A stretch of 64,000 bases of DNA from assembly GCF_050433385.1 (NCBI RefSeq), contig NZ_JBNPXI010000001.1, positions 1 to 64,000 of the forward strand, given 5' to 3'. The DNA is from Brassicibacter mesophilus (GTDB taxonomy: Bacteria > Bacillota > Clostridia > Tissierellales > Proteiniboraceae). Below are positions 18,133 through 26,469 of this stretch, in pieces. The translations under genes were made by a program, and so were the position numbers. Positions within the stretch are counted from its first letter, which is position 1, and each line of letters opens with the position of its first letter. The notes under the pieces were generated by a model. It ran no database searches. It worked only from the letters and a program-made list of their open reading frames with translations, and was not told where the DNA came from.

Positions 18133-18314
18133 CTATAGTTTTTGAACTATATAAGGAAAATAAATCAGTAAATAGAAAAGAAGTAGAAAAGCTTACTGAT
18201 ATAAGTCGGTCAGATGCGACTTCAATCTTAGAAGAGTTTCTAGATAGATGGTTAATTAAGAAAAAAGGCAATTCTGATACAACTATATATTTCTTAAATG
18301 AGAAAGACCACTAA
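18105..18314 (+). CDS. Orphan winged-helix DNA-binding domain protein
   Basis: The 69-residue ORF reads as a winged helix-turn-helix (SVNRKEVEKLTDISRSDATS, then EEFLDRWLIKKKG). This matches the C-terminal HTH domain of Schlafen/AlbA-type ATP-binding proteins, or a small MarR-like regulator. The start is uncertain: the only AAGGAG overlaps the first codons. It is followed by a strong terminator, which supports transcription. It may be the surviving 3' end of a longer gene. It is the only plus-strand gene in the first 31 kb. Confidence 0.5.
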   Translation: MKEMFQIVFSIVFELYKENKSVNRKEVEKLTDISRSDATSILEEFLDRWLIKKKGNSDTTIYFLNEKDH

Positions 18315-18334
18315 ATCAAAATAGTGGTCTTTTT
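18303..18334 (+). terminator. Rho-independent terminator
   Basis: The stem AAAGACCACTA/TAGTGGTCTTT with an eight-base loop and a T-run overlaps the end of the winged-helix ORF. Confidence 0.85.
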
Positions 18335-18428
18335 GCCATCCACTCTATACTACACTGTGCAGGTATAGGAGCAATCATATTCACTTTAACTCTTAGGCGT
18401 CCTAGGGTGTAAAAAGCTACTTTTTTCA

Positions 18429-19175
18429 TCAAACCATTCCTAAATCTCCAAGTTCATATAGCACTACAGCTGAAGTAACTAACCCAGCAGTTTCAGTTCG
18501 TAATATTCTTGGACCGAGTGTTACTATGTTACATTTAATATTTATCAACGATTGTATTTCAGTTTCTTCAAATCCACCTTCTGGTCCTATCAATATATGA
18601 ATTTCCTTACAGCTGCAGTTTTCTAACACATCCTTAATACCAGTGTTTTCTTCGTTCTCATATGGAACTATGACAGCTTGTTTTTCTTTTAGAATAGCTA
18701 TCATTTCATCAAAATCAAGTATATTATTTACCTGTGGTATTATACCTCTTTTACTTTGTTTAGCAGCTTCCTCAGCTATACGGTTCCACCTTTCGAGCTT
18801 GTTATTTTCTTTTTTTCTATCTTGAATCTTCACAACTGTTCTTTCAGTTATAACTGGTACAATTTTTTTTACTCCAAGCTCGGTAGCTTTTTGAATAATT
18901 AAATCCATCTTTGAGGCCTTTGGCAACCCTTGATATAATATTATATCAATAGGTGGTTCACTTTTAGAAGCTTCTTTACTTAATATTTCACACTGAACTA
19001 TGTTTTTATCTATAGATATTATCTTAGCGGTGTAATCTGTTCGATCATTATCACATACAACTACAACATCTCCAACATTAAGCCTTAATACACTTTTTAT
19101 ATGTTTAACATCTTCACCTATTATATCAATAGAGCTTAAATTAATATTATTCTTATCTACAAAAAATCTATGCAT
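18429..19175 (-). CDS. rsmE: 16S rRNA m3U1498 methyltransferase RsmE
   Basis: RsmE methylates N3 of U1498 in 16S rRNA. The 248-residue SPOUT enzyme has an N-terminal PUA-like domain and the knotted C-terminal half with QKATELGVKKIVPV, ILIGPEGGFEETE and LGPRILRTETA. The start overlaps the prmA stop by eight bases, giving translational coupling. In Bacillus the next gene is mtaB; here about 3 kb of accessory DNA separates the two. Confidence 0.97.
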   Translation of the reverse strand: MHRFFVDKNNINLSSIDIIGEDVKHIKSVLRLNVGDVVVVCDNDRTDYTAKIISIDKNIVQCEILSKEASKSEPPIDIILYQGLPKASKMDLIIQKATELGVKKIVPVITERTVVKIQDRKKENNKLERWNRIAEEAAKQSKRGIIPQVNNILDFDEMIAILKEKQAVIVPYENEENTGIKDVLENCSCKEIHILIGPEGGFEETEIQSLINIKCNIVTLGPRILRTETAGLVTSAVVLYELGDLGMV

Positions 19176-20121
19176 CTATGTTACCTTCTTTAACTTTAGA
19201 GACAATACATGCCCATTCACCCATATTTATAATCTCAACTATTTCCATATTTTCTTCTATTAATGCTTGTTTAACACTGTCTATCTTTTCATTTATTATC
19301 CCTGAGGCAATAAAAACACCATCATTCTTTAAGAATTTTTTAATATCCTTAGATAAAATTATTATTATTTCAGCAATAATATTCGAAACTACTACTTCTG
19401 CTTTTTCATCAACTACATCTAATAAATTACCATGTCTAATTTCTACTAAATCCTCTACATTATTAATCTTAATATTATCTTTTGAAACTTTAACACAAAG
19501 TTCATCAAGATCTACTCCTATAACTCTCCTTGCTCCAAGTTTAGCAGCAGCCACAGATAGTATTCCACTTCCACACCCAACATCAAAAACCGTACTTCCG
19601 CTCTTAACATAGTTTTCGAGTTGTTGTATACACATTATAGTAGTTTCATGAGTCCCTGTTCCAAAAGCCATTCCTGGATCGAGTTCAATAATAATATCAT
19701 CTTTATCAGCTATATACTCTTCCCATGACGGCTTAATCACTACATTTTTTGCTACTTTTTTTGGCTTATAATATTTTTTCCACGCATGAGCCCAATCTTT
19801 TTCATATACTTCTGTAGTCGTTACTTCACCGAGTCCTTTATCTAAATTGTATAGTGGTATTTTTTCTACATTTTGTTTTATTAGTTCAATCTTATCAATA
19901 AGATCTTCACTCTCAGGAAAATATCCTTTAACTATAACTCCTTCAAAATCTTGGTCCAGTAAACTGGAGTCTATAAAATCCCAATCATCATTTGCAGTCT
20001 GCAAAATAATGTCATTTGGATCCTCTATAGCTAGTCCTCCAACACCCACCTCATATAAAATGTTTGACACAGCTTCTACCGCTTCTGTTGTCGTTTTAAT
20101 CTGGACCTCAATCCATTTCAT
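19168..20121 (-). CDS. prmA: Ribosomal protein L11 methyltransferase PrmA
   Basis: PrmA trimethylates ribosomal protein L11. The 317-residue protein has the usual N-terminal L11-recognition domain (starting MKWIEVQIKTT), then a Rossmann SAM domain with VFDVGCGSGILSVAAAKLGA and VVSNIIAEIII. The ATG ten bases from AAGGA is preferred over a GTG three codons earlier. The gene lies between dnaJ and rsmE as in Bacillus and is likely in the heat-shock operon or read from dnaJ. Confidence 0.97.
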   Translation of the reverse strand: MKWIEVQIKTTTEAVEAVSNILYEVGVGGLAIEDPNDIILQTANDDWDFIDSSLLDQDFEGVIVKGYFPESEDLIDKIELIKQNVEKIPLYNLDKGLGEVTTTEVYEKDWAHAWKKYYKPKKVAKNVVIKPSWEEYIADKDDIIIELDPGMAFGTGTHETTIMCIQQLENYVKSGSTVFDVGCGSGILSVAAAKLGARRVIGVDLDELCVKVSKDNIKINNVEDLVEIRHGNLLDVVDEKAEVVVSNIIAEIIIILSKDIKKFLKNDGVFIASGIINEKIDSVKQALIEENMEIVEIINMGEWACIVSKVKEGNIDA

Positions 20122-20220
20122 AAACTTCACATCCTTCTTAACAAGTTAGATAAGCTTTATTTTTCTCAAATTATTATACCCCATATATGTAAAAAAAACC
20201 AGTAATTATTGATGATATAC

Positions 20221-20251
20221 AATAATCACTCCAATAAATGGAGTGATTATT
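20221..20251 (-). terminator. Hairpin after dnaJ
   Basis: The stem AATAATCACTCC/GGAGTGATTATT with a seven-base loop overlaps the dnaJ stop. The T-run after it on the minus strand is poor, so termination may be partial and allow read-through to prmA-rsmE. Confidence 0.6.
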
Positions 20252-21374
20252 ATCCTGTAAAAGCATCTTTGACTTTATCAAAAAAGCCTTTTTTATTTTC
20301 ATGTCCAGCATCTCCACTTTCCTTAGCAAACTCTCTTAAGAGCTCTTTCTGCTTTTCATTAAGCTTTGTAGGAACCTGAACTACAACTTTAACGTACTGA
20401 TCTCCTCTTCCATAGCCTCTTACATTAGGAATTCCTTTGTTCTTAAGTCTAAATATCGTGCCAGTCTGCGTTCCTTCAGGGATAGTATATTTAACATTAC
20501 CCTCTAATGATGGAACTTGTATCTCATCCCCGATAGCAGCCTGAACAAACGATATTGGTATCTCACATATTATATCATTACCTTCACGAGCAAAAATTTC
20601 ATGTGGTTCTACATTAATATAAACGTATAAATCTCCGGAAGGTCCTCCTTTTTCACCTGGTTCACCTTCTCCACGCAAAGGAATTACTGACCCTGTATCA
20701 ACACCAGCCGGAACTTTGATGTTAATTCGTTTCATTTTCATTTCTTTTCCAGTTCCACTGCAATTAGTACATGGACTATCTATGATTTGGCCTAACCCAT
20801 TACATTTATCACATGTTCCTACCCGTACAAATTGTCCAAATGGAGTCGTTTGCGCATATTTAACTTCTCCAGTTCCATTACATTTAGTACAAGTAGATTT
20901 ATTAGTTCCTGGCTTAGCTCCTGTTCCATCACATACTGAACAATTTTCTGTTTTTCTATATTTAATCTCTTTTTCAACACCAAAAGCAGCTTCTTCAAAT
21001 TTTATATCCAGCTTATATTTCAAATCAGCACCTTTTCTAGGACCTGATTTTCTACTTCCTGAGAAACCACCACCAAAAATATCAAATATATCTTCAAATA
21101 TGTCTCCAAAACCACCAGAAAAACCCTGTCCAAATCCTCCACCTTGTCCATTAACTCCATCATGACCAAATCTATCATATCTTGCTCTTTTTTCTTCATC
21201 GCTTAAGACTTCATATGCTTCATTAACTTCTTTAAATTTATGCTCTGCTTCTTTATTATCCGGATTTAAATCTGGATGGTATTTTTTTGCTAATTGACGA
21301 TAAGCTTTTTTTATTTCTTGTTCATTTGCTTGTTTATTAACACCAAGGACTTCATAATAATCTCTTTTACTCAT
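20250..21374 (-). CDS. dnaJ: Chaperone DnaJ
   Basis: This 374-residue co-chaperone stimulates DnaK. It has a J domain (2-70) with the HPD motif (YHPDLNPD) and a G/F-rich linker (about 75-115). Four zinc-binding CxxCxGxG repeats follow (CSVCDGTG, CTKCNGTG, CDKCNGLG, CTNCSGTG), then the C-terminal substrate domains. The ATG behind AAAGGTGGTGA gives the conserved start MSKRDYYEVLGV. It is separated from dnaK by a terminator-like hairpin. Confidence 0.98.
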   Translation of the reverse strand: MSKRDYYEVLGVNKQANEQEIKKAYRQLAKKYHPDLNPDNKEAEHKFKEVNEAYEVLSDEEKRARYDRFGHDGVNGQGGGFGQGFSGGFGDIFEDIFDIFGGGFSGSRKSGPRKGADLKYKLDIKFEEAAFGVEKEIKYRKTENCSVCDGTGAKPGTNKSTCTKCNGTGEVKYAQTTPFGQFVRVGTCDKCNGLGQIIDSPCTNCSGTGKEMKMKRINIKVPAGVDTGSVIPLRGEGEPGEKGGPSGDLYVYINVEPHEIFAREGNDIICEIPISFVQAAIGDEIQVPSLEGNVKYTIPEGTQTGTIFRLKNKGIPNVRGYGRGDQYVKVVVQVPTKLNEKQKELLREFAKESGDAGHENKKGFFDKVKDAFTG

Positions 21375-21470
21375 ATATTCACCACCTTTCAATGGTGTAG
21401 TCACCTACTAAATATTAAATAACCGAATTTAAGTTTATGCCATATTACTTGATATGTCAATAGGAAAAAC

Positions 21471-21499
21471 CAAAGCTAAACCCATGGGATTTAGCTTTG
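21471..21499 (-). terminator. Hairpin between dnaK and dnaJ
   Basis: AAAGCTAAACCC pairs with GGG-TTTAGCTTT and is followed by GGTTTTT on the minus strand. It lies right after the dnaK stop. It could reduce dnaJ expression relative to dnaK. Confidence 0.75.
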
Positions 21500-21506
21500 A
21501 TAAACA

Positions 21507-23336
21507 CTATTTGTCATCATCAACAACTTCATAATCAGCATCTACTACATTATCATCATTACTGCTTTGTTGACCTTGAGCGTTTTGCTGCCCTTGATCT
21601 GGAGCTTGTTGATACATTTTCTGTGACAGTGCATGGAACTCATTTGTAAGCTCTTCAGTTTTCTTTTTAATATCATCAGCGTTATTTCCTTCAAGAGCTT
21701 TCTTCAAATCATCTAATTTTGCTTGAACCTTTGATTTTTCATCATCACTTATTTTCCCTTCAAGCTCTTTTAGAGTTTTTTCTGTTTGATAAACAAGTGA
21801 GTCAGCGTTATTCTTAACCTCTATAGATTCTTTATTCTTTCTGTCTTCTTCAGCAAATTTCTCGGCTTCTTTAACTTTATTTTGAATCTCTTCTTCCGAT
21901 AAATTTGTCGAAGCTGTTATTGTTATTTTTTGTTCTTTACCAGTTCCTAAATCCTTAGCAGAAACATTAACAATACCATTAGCATCTATATCAAAGGTTA
22001 CCTCAATTTGTGGTATTCCTCTTGGTGCTGGTGGAATTCCTGTAAGTTGGAATCTACCTAATGTTGTGTTACCACTTGCCATCTGTCTTTCTCCTTGAAG
22101 TACATGTATATCAACCGCAGTTTGACTATCTGCAGCAGTTGAAAACACCTGACTTTTCTTTGTAGGTATAGTAGTATTTCTTTCTATTAGCTTAGTAAAT
22201 ACTCCTCCAAGAGTTTCAATCCCCAATGATAATGGTGTAACATCTAATAACAATAAATCTTTTACTTCACCACTTAAAACTCCAGCTTGGATTGCTGCAC
22301 CTAATGCTACTACTTCATCAGGGTTAACTCCTTTATGAGGTTCTTTGCTTGTTAGGTTCTTTACTGCTTGTTGAACAGCTGGTATTCTAGTTGAACCACC
22401 AACTAATATTACTTTGTCTATATCAGCTGCACTTAATCCTGCATCCTGCATTGCTGCCTTAGTAGGCCCCAATGTTCTTTCAACTAAATGTAGAGTTAAC
22501 TCTTCAAATTTAGCTCTAGTTAAATCTATATTCAAATGCAGAGGTCCAGCTTGAGTAGCTGTAATAAAAGGCAAATTAATGTTTGTTGTCATTACACTTG
22601 ACAGCTCTTTTTTAGCCTTTTCAGATGCTTCCTTTAATCTTTGAAGCGCCATCTTGTCATTTCTTAAATCAATTCCATTTTCTTTTTTAAATTGTTCAGC
22701 TAAATAGTCTATTACAGCCTGGTCAAAATCATCTCCACCAAGCATATTATCACCTTTAGTTGATATAACCTCAAAAACTCCATCACCAAGCTCTAGTATT
22801 GATACGTCGAAAGTACCTCCACCTAAGTCAAATACCATTATTTTATGGTGATCTTGGTCTTTATCTATACCATAAGCAAGTGATGCAGCAGTAGGTTCAT
22901 TGATTATTCTTCTAACATTCAACCCAGCAATTCTTCCTGCATCCTTTGTTGCTTGTCTTTGACTATCTGTAAAGTATGCTGGCACTGTAATAACAGCATC
23001 AGTAACTTTTTCTCCTAGATAATTTTCTGCATCTGTTTTTAATTTTTGAAGAATCATTGCTGAAATGTCCTGTGGAGTATGTTCTTTTCCATCTATAACT
23101 TCTTTATGATCAGTACCCATGTGTCTTTTTATAGACATTATAGTTCTATCTGGATTAGTAACTGATTGTCTTTTTGCTGTTTCTCCAACAAGTCTTTCTC
23201 CATCTTTAGTAAATGCAACAACAGATGGTGTAGTTCTGTTACCTTCAGCATTTGCTATAACAACTGCCTCTCCACCCTCCATAACTGCTACACAAGAATT
23301 AGTTGTTCCTAAATCAATACCTATTATTTTACTCAT
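21507..23336 (-). CDS. dnaK: Molecular chaperone DnaK (Hsp70)
   Basis: The 609-residue Hsp70 has its ATPase domain (1-380: GIDLGTTNSC, VPAYFTDSQRQATKDAG, FDLGGGTFDVS, GGSTRIPAV). The substrate-binding domain follows from about 385, then a helical lid ending in a glutamine-rich tail and acidic VVDADYEVVDDD. An ATG seven bases from GGGAGG is chosen over one two codons upstream. It lies in the order hrcA-grpE-dnaK-dnaJ under CIRCE control. Confidence 0.99.
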   Translation of the reverse strand: MSKIIGIDLGTTNSCVAVMEGGEAVVIANAEGNRTTPSVVAFTKDGERLVGETAKRQSVTNPDRTIMSIKRHMGTDHKEVIDGKEHTPQDISAMILQKLKTDAENYLGEKVTDAVITVPAYFTDSQRQATKDAGRIAGLNVRRIINEPTAASLAYGIDKDQDHHKIMVFDLGGGTFDVSILELGDGVFEVISTKGDNMLGGDDFDQAVIDYLAEQFKKENGIDLRNDKMALQRLKEASEKAKKELSSVMTTNINLPFITATQAGPLHLNIDLTRAKFEELTLHLVERTLGPTKAAMQDAGLSAADIDKVILVGGSTRIPAVQQAVKNLTSKEPHKGVNPDEVVALGAAIQAGVLSGEVKDLLLLDVTPLSLGIETLGGVFTKLIERNTTIPTKKSQVFSTAADSQTAVDIHVLQGERQMASGNTTLGRFQLTGIPPAPRGIPQIEVTFDIDANGIVNVSAKDLGTGKEQKITITASTNLSEEEIQNKVKEAEKFAEEDRKNKESIEVKNNADSLVYQTEKTLKELEGKISDDEKSKVQAKLDDLKKALEGNNADDIKKKTEELTNEFHALSQKMYQQAPDQGQQNAQGQQSSNDDNVVDADYEVVDDDK

Positions 23337-23363
23337 TTTCATTCCTCCCTATGTAGTATTATA

Positions 23364-23957
23364 CTATTTTGCAACCTTAACCATACTTGGTCTTACAACT
23401 CTATCTTTTAACATATAGCCTTTTAAGAATACTTCCATCACAGTGTCTTCAGCATGTTGATCACTTTCTTCTTGGGCAACTGCATGGTGATAGTTAGGAT
23501 CAAACTTTTGATTTAATGCATCTATTTCTTCTAACCCACTGTCTTTGAGGATATCAACAAACTGTTTATAAACCAATTCTACTCCCTGATAAAAGTTTTC
23601 AAGCTTAGTTTCATCTATTTTAATTTCTAAGGCTCTATCAAAGTTATCAATCACTGGAAGAAGTTTGCATATCAGTTCTTGAGATGCATATAAATAGGTG
23701 GACTCTTTCTCTTTCTCAACTCTTTTTCTATAATTATTAAAGTCAGCTTGCAACCTAAGATATCTATTATCTACTTCTTCAAGTTCTTTTAGCGTATTTT
23801 CATACTCATTTTGTATTTTTTCATATTCTACGTTATTAGCTTCATCTTTTAAATCATCAACATTTGCCTCAAAATTGCTGTTGATTTCTTCCGTTATATT
23901 ATCACCTACAGTATCACTTTTTTTCTCTTGCTTTCCCTTAATATCTTCTACTGCCAC
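23364..23957 (-). CDS. grpE: Nucleotide exchange factor GrpE
   Basis: GrpE releases ADP from DnaK. The protein of about 197 residues has an acidic, low-complexity N-terminus and a long coiled coil (about 50-90). The GrpE core is visible in FNNYRKRVEKEK, LLPVIDNFDRALE and the final GYMLKDRVVRPSMVKVA. The start is GTG; another GTG three codons upstream is possible. It lies between hrcA and dnaK. Confidence 0.97.
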   Translation of the reverse strand: MAVEDIKGKQEKKSDTVGDNITEEINSNFEANVDDLKDEANNVEYEKIQNEYENTLKELEEVDNRYLRLQADFNNYRKRVEKEKESTYLYASQELICKLLPVIDNFDRALEIKIDETKLENFYQGVELVYKQFVDILKDSGLEEIDALNQKFDPNYHHAVAQEESDQHAEDTVMEVFLKGYMLKDRVVRPSMVKVAK

Positions 23958-24071
23958 TTCCTTCACCTCACTAATTCTTTTTTGTTCTTAATTTTTCATA
24001 AAACATATGCTTTAGTAACCAACTAGCAAATTAAATTACATTAGTTAGGTGCAAGAATTAAATCTCACACC

Positions 24072-25106
24072 TTATTTTATGAAATATTTTTCAATTATTT
24101 CATTCAAATCTAAGGATAACGATCTGACTGTTGATATTACATTTGAGTAGTCCATTCGTGTAGGTCCTATAACTCCAATTTTCCCTATTGTTTTGCCATT
24201 AATACTATAAGTTGCAGTAATAACGCTACAATTTTTTATCTCGTCATAACTATTCTCATTACCTATTCTTACTTCGATATCGTTAAAGTTACTGTTTAAC
24301 ATCATATCAACAACAGTGTTCTTGTTTTCTATGAATGATATAAATTCTTTTGCCCTATTAATGTCGTTGTATTCAGGAAAATTAAATATCTTCGTTACTC
24401 CATCAGAGTAAAGCTGGATCTCCGCAGTATCATCTAAGGTTTGAATGATTATAGGAACTATATTTGATATTGAATCTTTCAAAGAATACATTTCATTTAC
24501 TAATTTTTCATGAATACCAGAGCTAATCTCTTCAATTGTATACCCTCTTAAATTTTCATTAAGGAAATTAGTTATCATATTAAGTTGCTCTAAAGCTATT
24601 TCGTTGTCTACTCTTAGAACAGTATTTTTTACGACGCCTGAATTTGTGACAATTACGACTAATATTTTTGTTTCATCTATCGGTATTAGTTGAATATGCT
24701 TCAATTGACCTTTTTTTAACTGCGGTGCTATAGCAAGTGAAGTATAGTTAGTCACTTTAGAAAGAATTTTAGCAGCATTTTGAATAATTGTATCTATCTC
24801 TCCAATTTCTTTCATCAATATACTTTTTATATCCTGGCGAAGTATAAAATCAATATTGGCTGACTGTAAAAGCCTATTTACATAAAGTCTGTAACCTTTA
24901 TCTGAGGGAATTCTTCCTGCAGAAGTATGCGGCTGAACCAAATATCCAAGCTCTTCTAAATCAGACATCTCATTTCTAATAGTAGCAGAACTAACTCCTA
25001 AATCATACTTTTTAGAAATAGTTCTTGATCCTATAGGCTCTGCACTTGATATATAGCTTTGTATAATAGCTTGCAAGACTCTAAGTTTTCTTTCATCAAG
25101 CATCAT
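24072..25106 (-). CDS. hrcA: Heat-inducible transcription repressor HrcA
   Basis: HrcA binds CIRCE and represses class I heat-shock genes. The 344-residue protein begins MMLDERKLRVLQAIIQSYI, has a winged-helix domain (SATIRNEMSDLEELGYL) and an HrcA GAF-like body. The open frame extends 22 codons further, but that would reach toward the CIRCE element and lacks the family N-terminus, so the ATG at MMLDERK is chosen. It heads the hrcA-grpE-dnaK unit. Confidence 0.97.
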   Translation of the reverse strand: MMLDERKLRVLQAIIQSYISSAEPIGSRTISKKYDLGVSSATIRNEMSDLEELGYLVQPHTSAGRIPSDKGYRLYVNRLLQSANIDFILRQDIKSILMKEIGEIDTIIQNAAKILSKVTNYTSLAIAPQLKKGQLKHIQLIPIDETKILVVIVTNSGVVKNTVLRVDNEIALEQLNMITNFLNENLRGYTIEEISSGIHEKLVNEMYSLKDSISNIVPIIIQTLDDTAEIQLYSDGVTKIFNFPEYNDINRAKEFISFIENKNTVVDMMLNSNFNDIEVRIGNENSYDEIKNCSVITATYSINGKTIGKIGVIGPTRMDYSNVISTVRSLSLDLNEIIEKYFIK

Positions 25107-25165
25107 ACTATTATCACATCCTATTGTTATTAAAAGATGAAAACAAGTTCCATCTTTTTTCGTTA

Positions 25166-25192
25166 TTAGCACTCTATGCTATCGAGTGCTAA
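25166..25192. promoter_or_regulatory. CIRCE operator
   Basis: The sequence is a perfect CIRCE inverted repeat, TTAGCACTC-N9-GAGTGCTAA. It lies 60 bases upstream of the hrcA start and just downstream of a predicted promoter, so HrcA should autorepress the hrcA-grpE-dnaK-(dnaJ) operon. Confidence 0.97.
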
Positions 25193-25205
25193 TCTTTATG
25201 TTTTT

Positions 25206-25234
25206 AACTTATCATTGATATTTCAATTTGTCAA
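25206..25234 (-). promoter_or_regulatory. Predicted sigma-A promoter of hrcA operon
   Basis: On the minus strand TTGACA (25229-25234) is 17 bases from TAAGTT (25206-25211). CIRCE begins about 14 bases downstream of the -10 box, the usual class I heat-shock layout. Confidence 0.7.
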
Positions 25235-25285
25235 TACCTTTTTAAAACTATTTCTTTAATCCATTTAATACTTTTATACTATTAT

Positions 25286-26422
25286 CTACGGTAATATGTC
25301 CATAAAAACAAGATTGCATAAATCAAGTCCTTGTTTAGTTAATTTAATATTATTGAGGTCTTCATATAACAACCCTTGTTTAACATGTTTGGTAATTATA
25401 TCTCCAAATTTTTCGCCTATATCAACACTAAATCTCCTAGCAAATCTACTTTTATTAATTCCTTGAATAAGTCTTAGCCCTAATATAATATATTCAGCCA
25501 TTTCCATTTCTCTATTTATAACTTCAACTTCAGTTATTGGAAGCTCTTTATTATCTATTTTAGTAAAGTAATCTTCAAAATCATATAAATTTCCATATCT
25601 CTTATTATTAATATTTGAATGAGCTGATATTCCTAATCCAACATATGGTTCTACGTTCCAGTATATAAGATTATGCTCACATTTATATTCTTTCTTTGCA
25701 AAATTAGATATTTCATAATGATAATATCCATTTTGCTTCAATAATTCTACTCCAGAATGGTACATCTCTCTTTCTTCATCCTCGTCTGGTAATTGTAGCT
25801 CAGATTTTTGATGGCTAATATAAAATGGAGTACCTTCCTCTAATTTTAGACTATAGTATGAAATATGATCAGCACTTAAAATTATTGCTTTTTTTAGCGT
25901 ATCTTTTACATTGTCTATACTTTGTTCTGGTAAATTAAACATAATATCAAAATTAATATTGTCAAATCCATGTTTTCTTATCATGTTATAAGTTTCAATA
26001 ACATCATTAGCAGAATGAATTCTTCCTATTCTCTTTAACATATCATTGTTAAAAGACTGGACTCCCATACTTATTCTGTTTATTCCTATTTGTTTATAAA
26101 TATTTAATTTTTCCCTATCTAGTGTTTTAGGATTTACCTCAATACTAAATTCAGCTAATTTACTCATATTTAACCGTTTATTCATGTGCTCTATTATTTC
26201 GTAGATGTACCTTCCATCCACATATGAAGGCGTACCACCACCAATAAATATCGTCTTAACATTAAACTCTTTTAATTCAGCAGTATACAAATCAATTTCT
26301 TTTTTTAAATAATATATATATTTCTCAACTAAATCCTGCTTATTCGTATATGAATTAAAGTCACAGTATAAGCATTTACTTTTGCAGAAAGGAATATGCA
26401 CATATACCCCTATATCCTTCAT
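25286..26422 (-). CDS. hemW: Heme chaperone HemW (HemN-like radical SAM protein)
   Basis: The 378-residue radical-SAM protein has the cluster motif CKSKCLYCDF. A Phe, not a fourth Cys, follows the last cluster Cys, as in HemW rather than the true coproporphyrinogen oxidase HemN. Other family parts are IFIGGGTPSYV, RISMGVQSFN and FDIMFNLPEQ. It probably inserts heme into target proteins. The ATG is seven bases from AGGAGG. Its ribosome site lies right after the lepA terminator stem. Confidence 0.94.
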   Translation of the reverse strand: MKDIGVYVHIPFCKSKCLYCDFNSYTNKQDLVEKYIYYLKKEIDLYTAELKEFNVKTIFIGGGTPSYVDGRYIYEIIEHMNKRLNMSKLAEFSIEVNPKTLDREKLNIYKQIGINRISMGVQSFNNDMLKRIGRIHSANDVIETYNMIRKHGFDNINFDIMFNLPEQSIDNVKDTLKKAIILSADHISYYSLKLEEGTPFYISHQKSELQLPDEDEEREMYHSGVELLKQNGYYHYEISNFAKKEYKCEHNLIYWNVEPYVGLGISAHSNINNKRYGNLYDFEDYFTKIDNKELPITEVEVINREMEMAEYIILGLRLIQGINKSRFARRFSVDIGEKFGDIITKHVKQGLLYEDLNNIKLTKQGLDLCNLVFMDILP

Positions 26423-26440
26423 CAAATTGACCTCCTAAAA

Positions 26441-26466
26441 AAAATGCACACGTATGTGTGCATTTT
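26441..26466 (-). terminator. Terminator after lepA
   Basis: A perfect stem AAAATGCACAC/GTGTGCATTTT with a GTAT loop is followed by a T-run on the minus strand. The T-run is immediately followed by the hemW ribosome site. Confidence 0.85.
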
Positions 26467-26469
26467 AGA

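Noticed and set aside
16811..18314. AAA ATPase plus winged helix as an anti-phage defence system
   Set aside because: No nuclease, toxin or other effector is adjacent, the winged-helix ORF is on the other strand and the stretch between is decayed.
19178..19612. 144-codon plus-strand frame opposite prmA
   Set aside because: Antisense shadow; the prmA reading has all conserved methyltransferase motifs.
20716..21165. 149-codon plus-strand open frame inside dnaJ
   Set aside because: It is antisense to the zinc-finger and G/F parts of dnaJ, has no ribosome site and its proline/leucine-rich translation mirrors dnaJ codon use.
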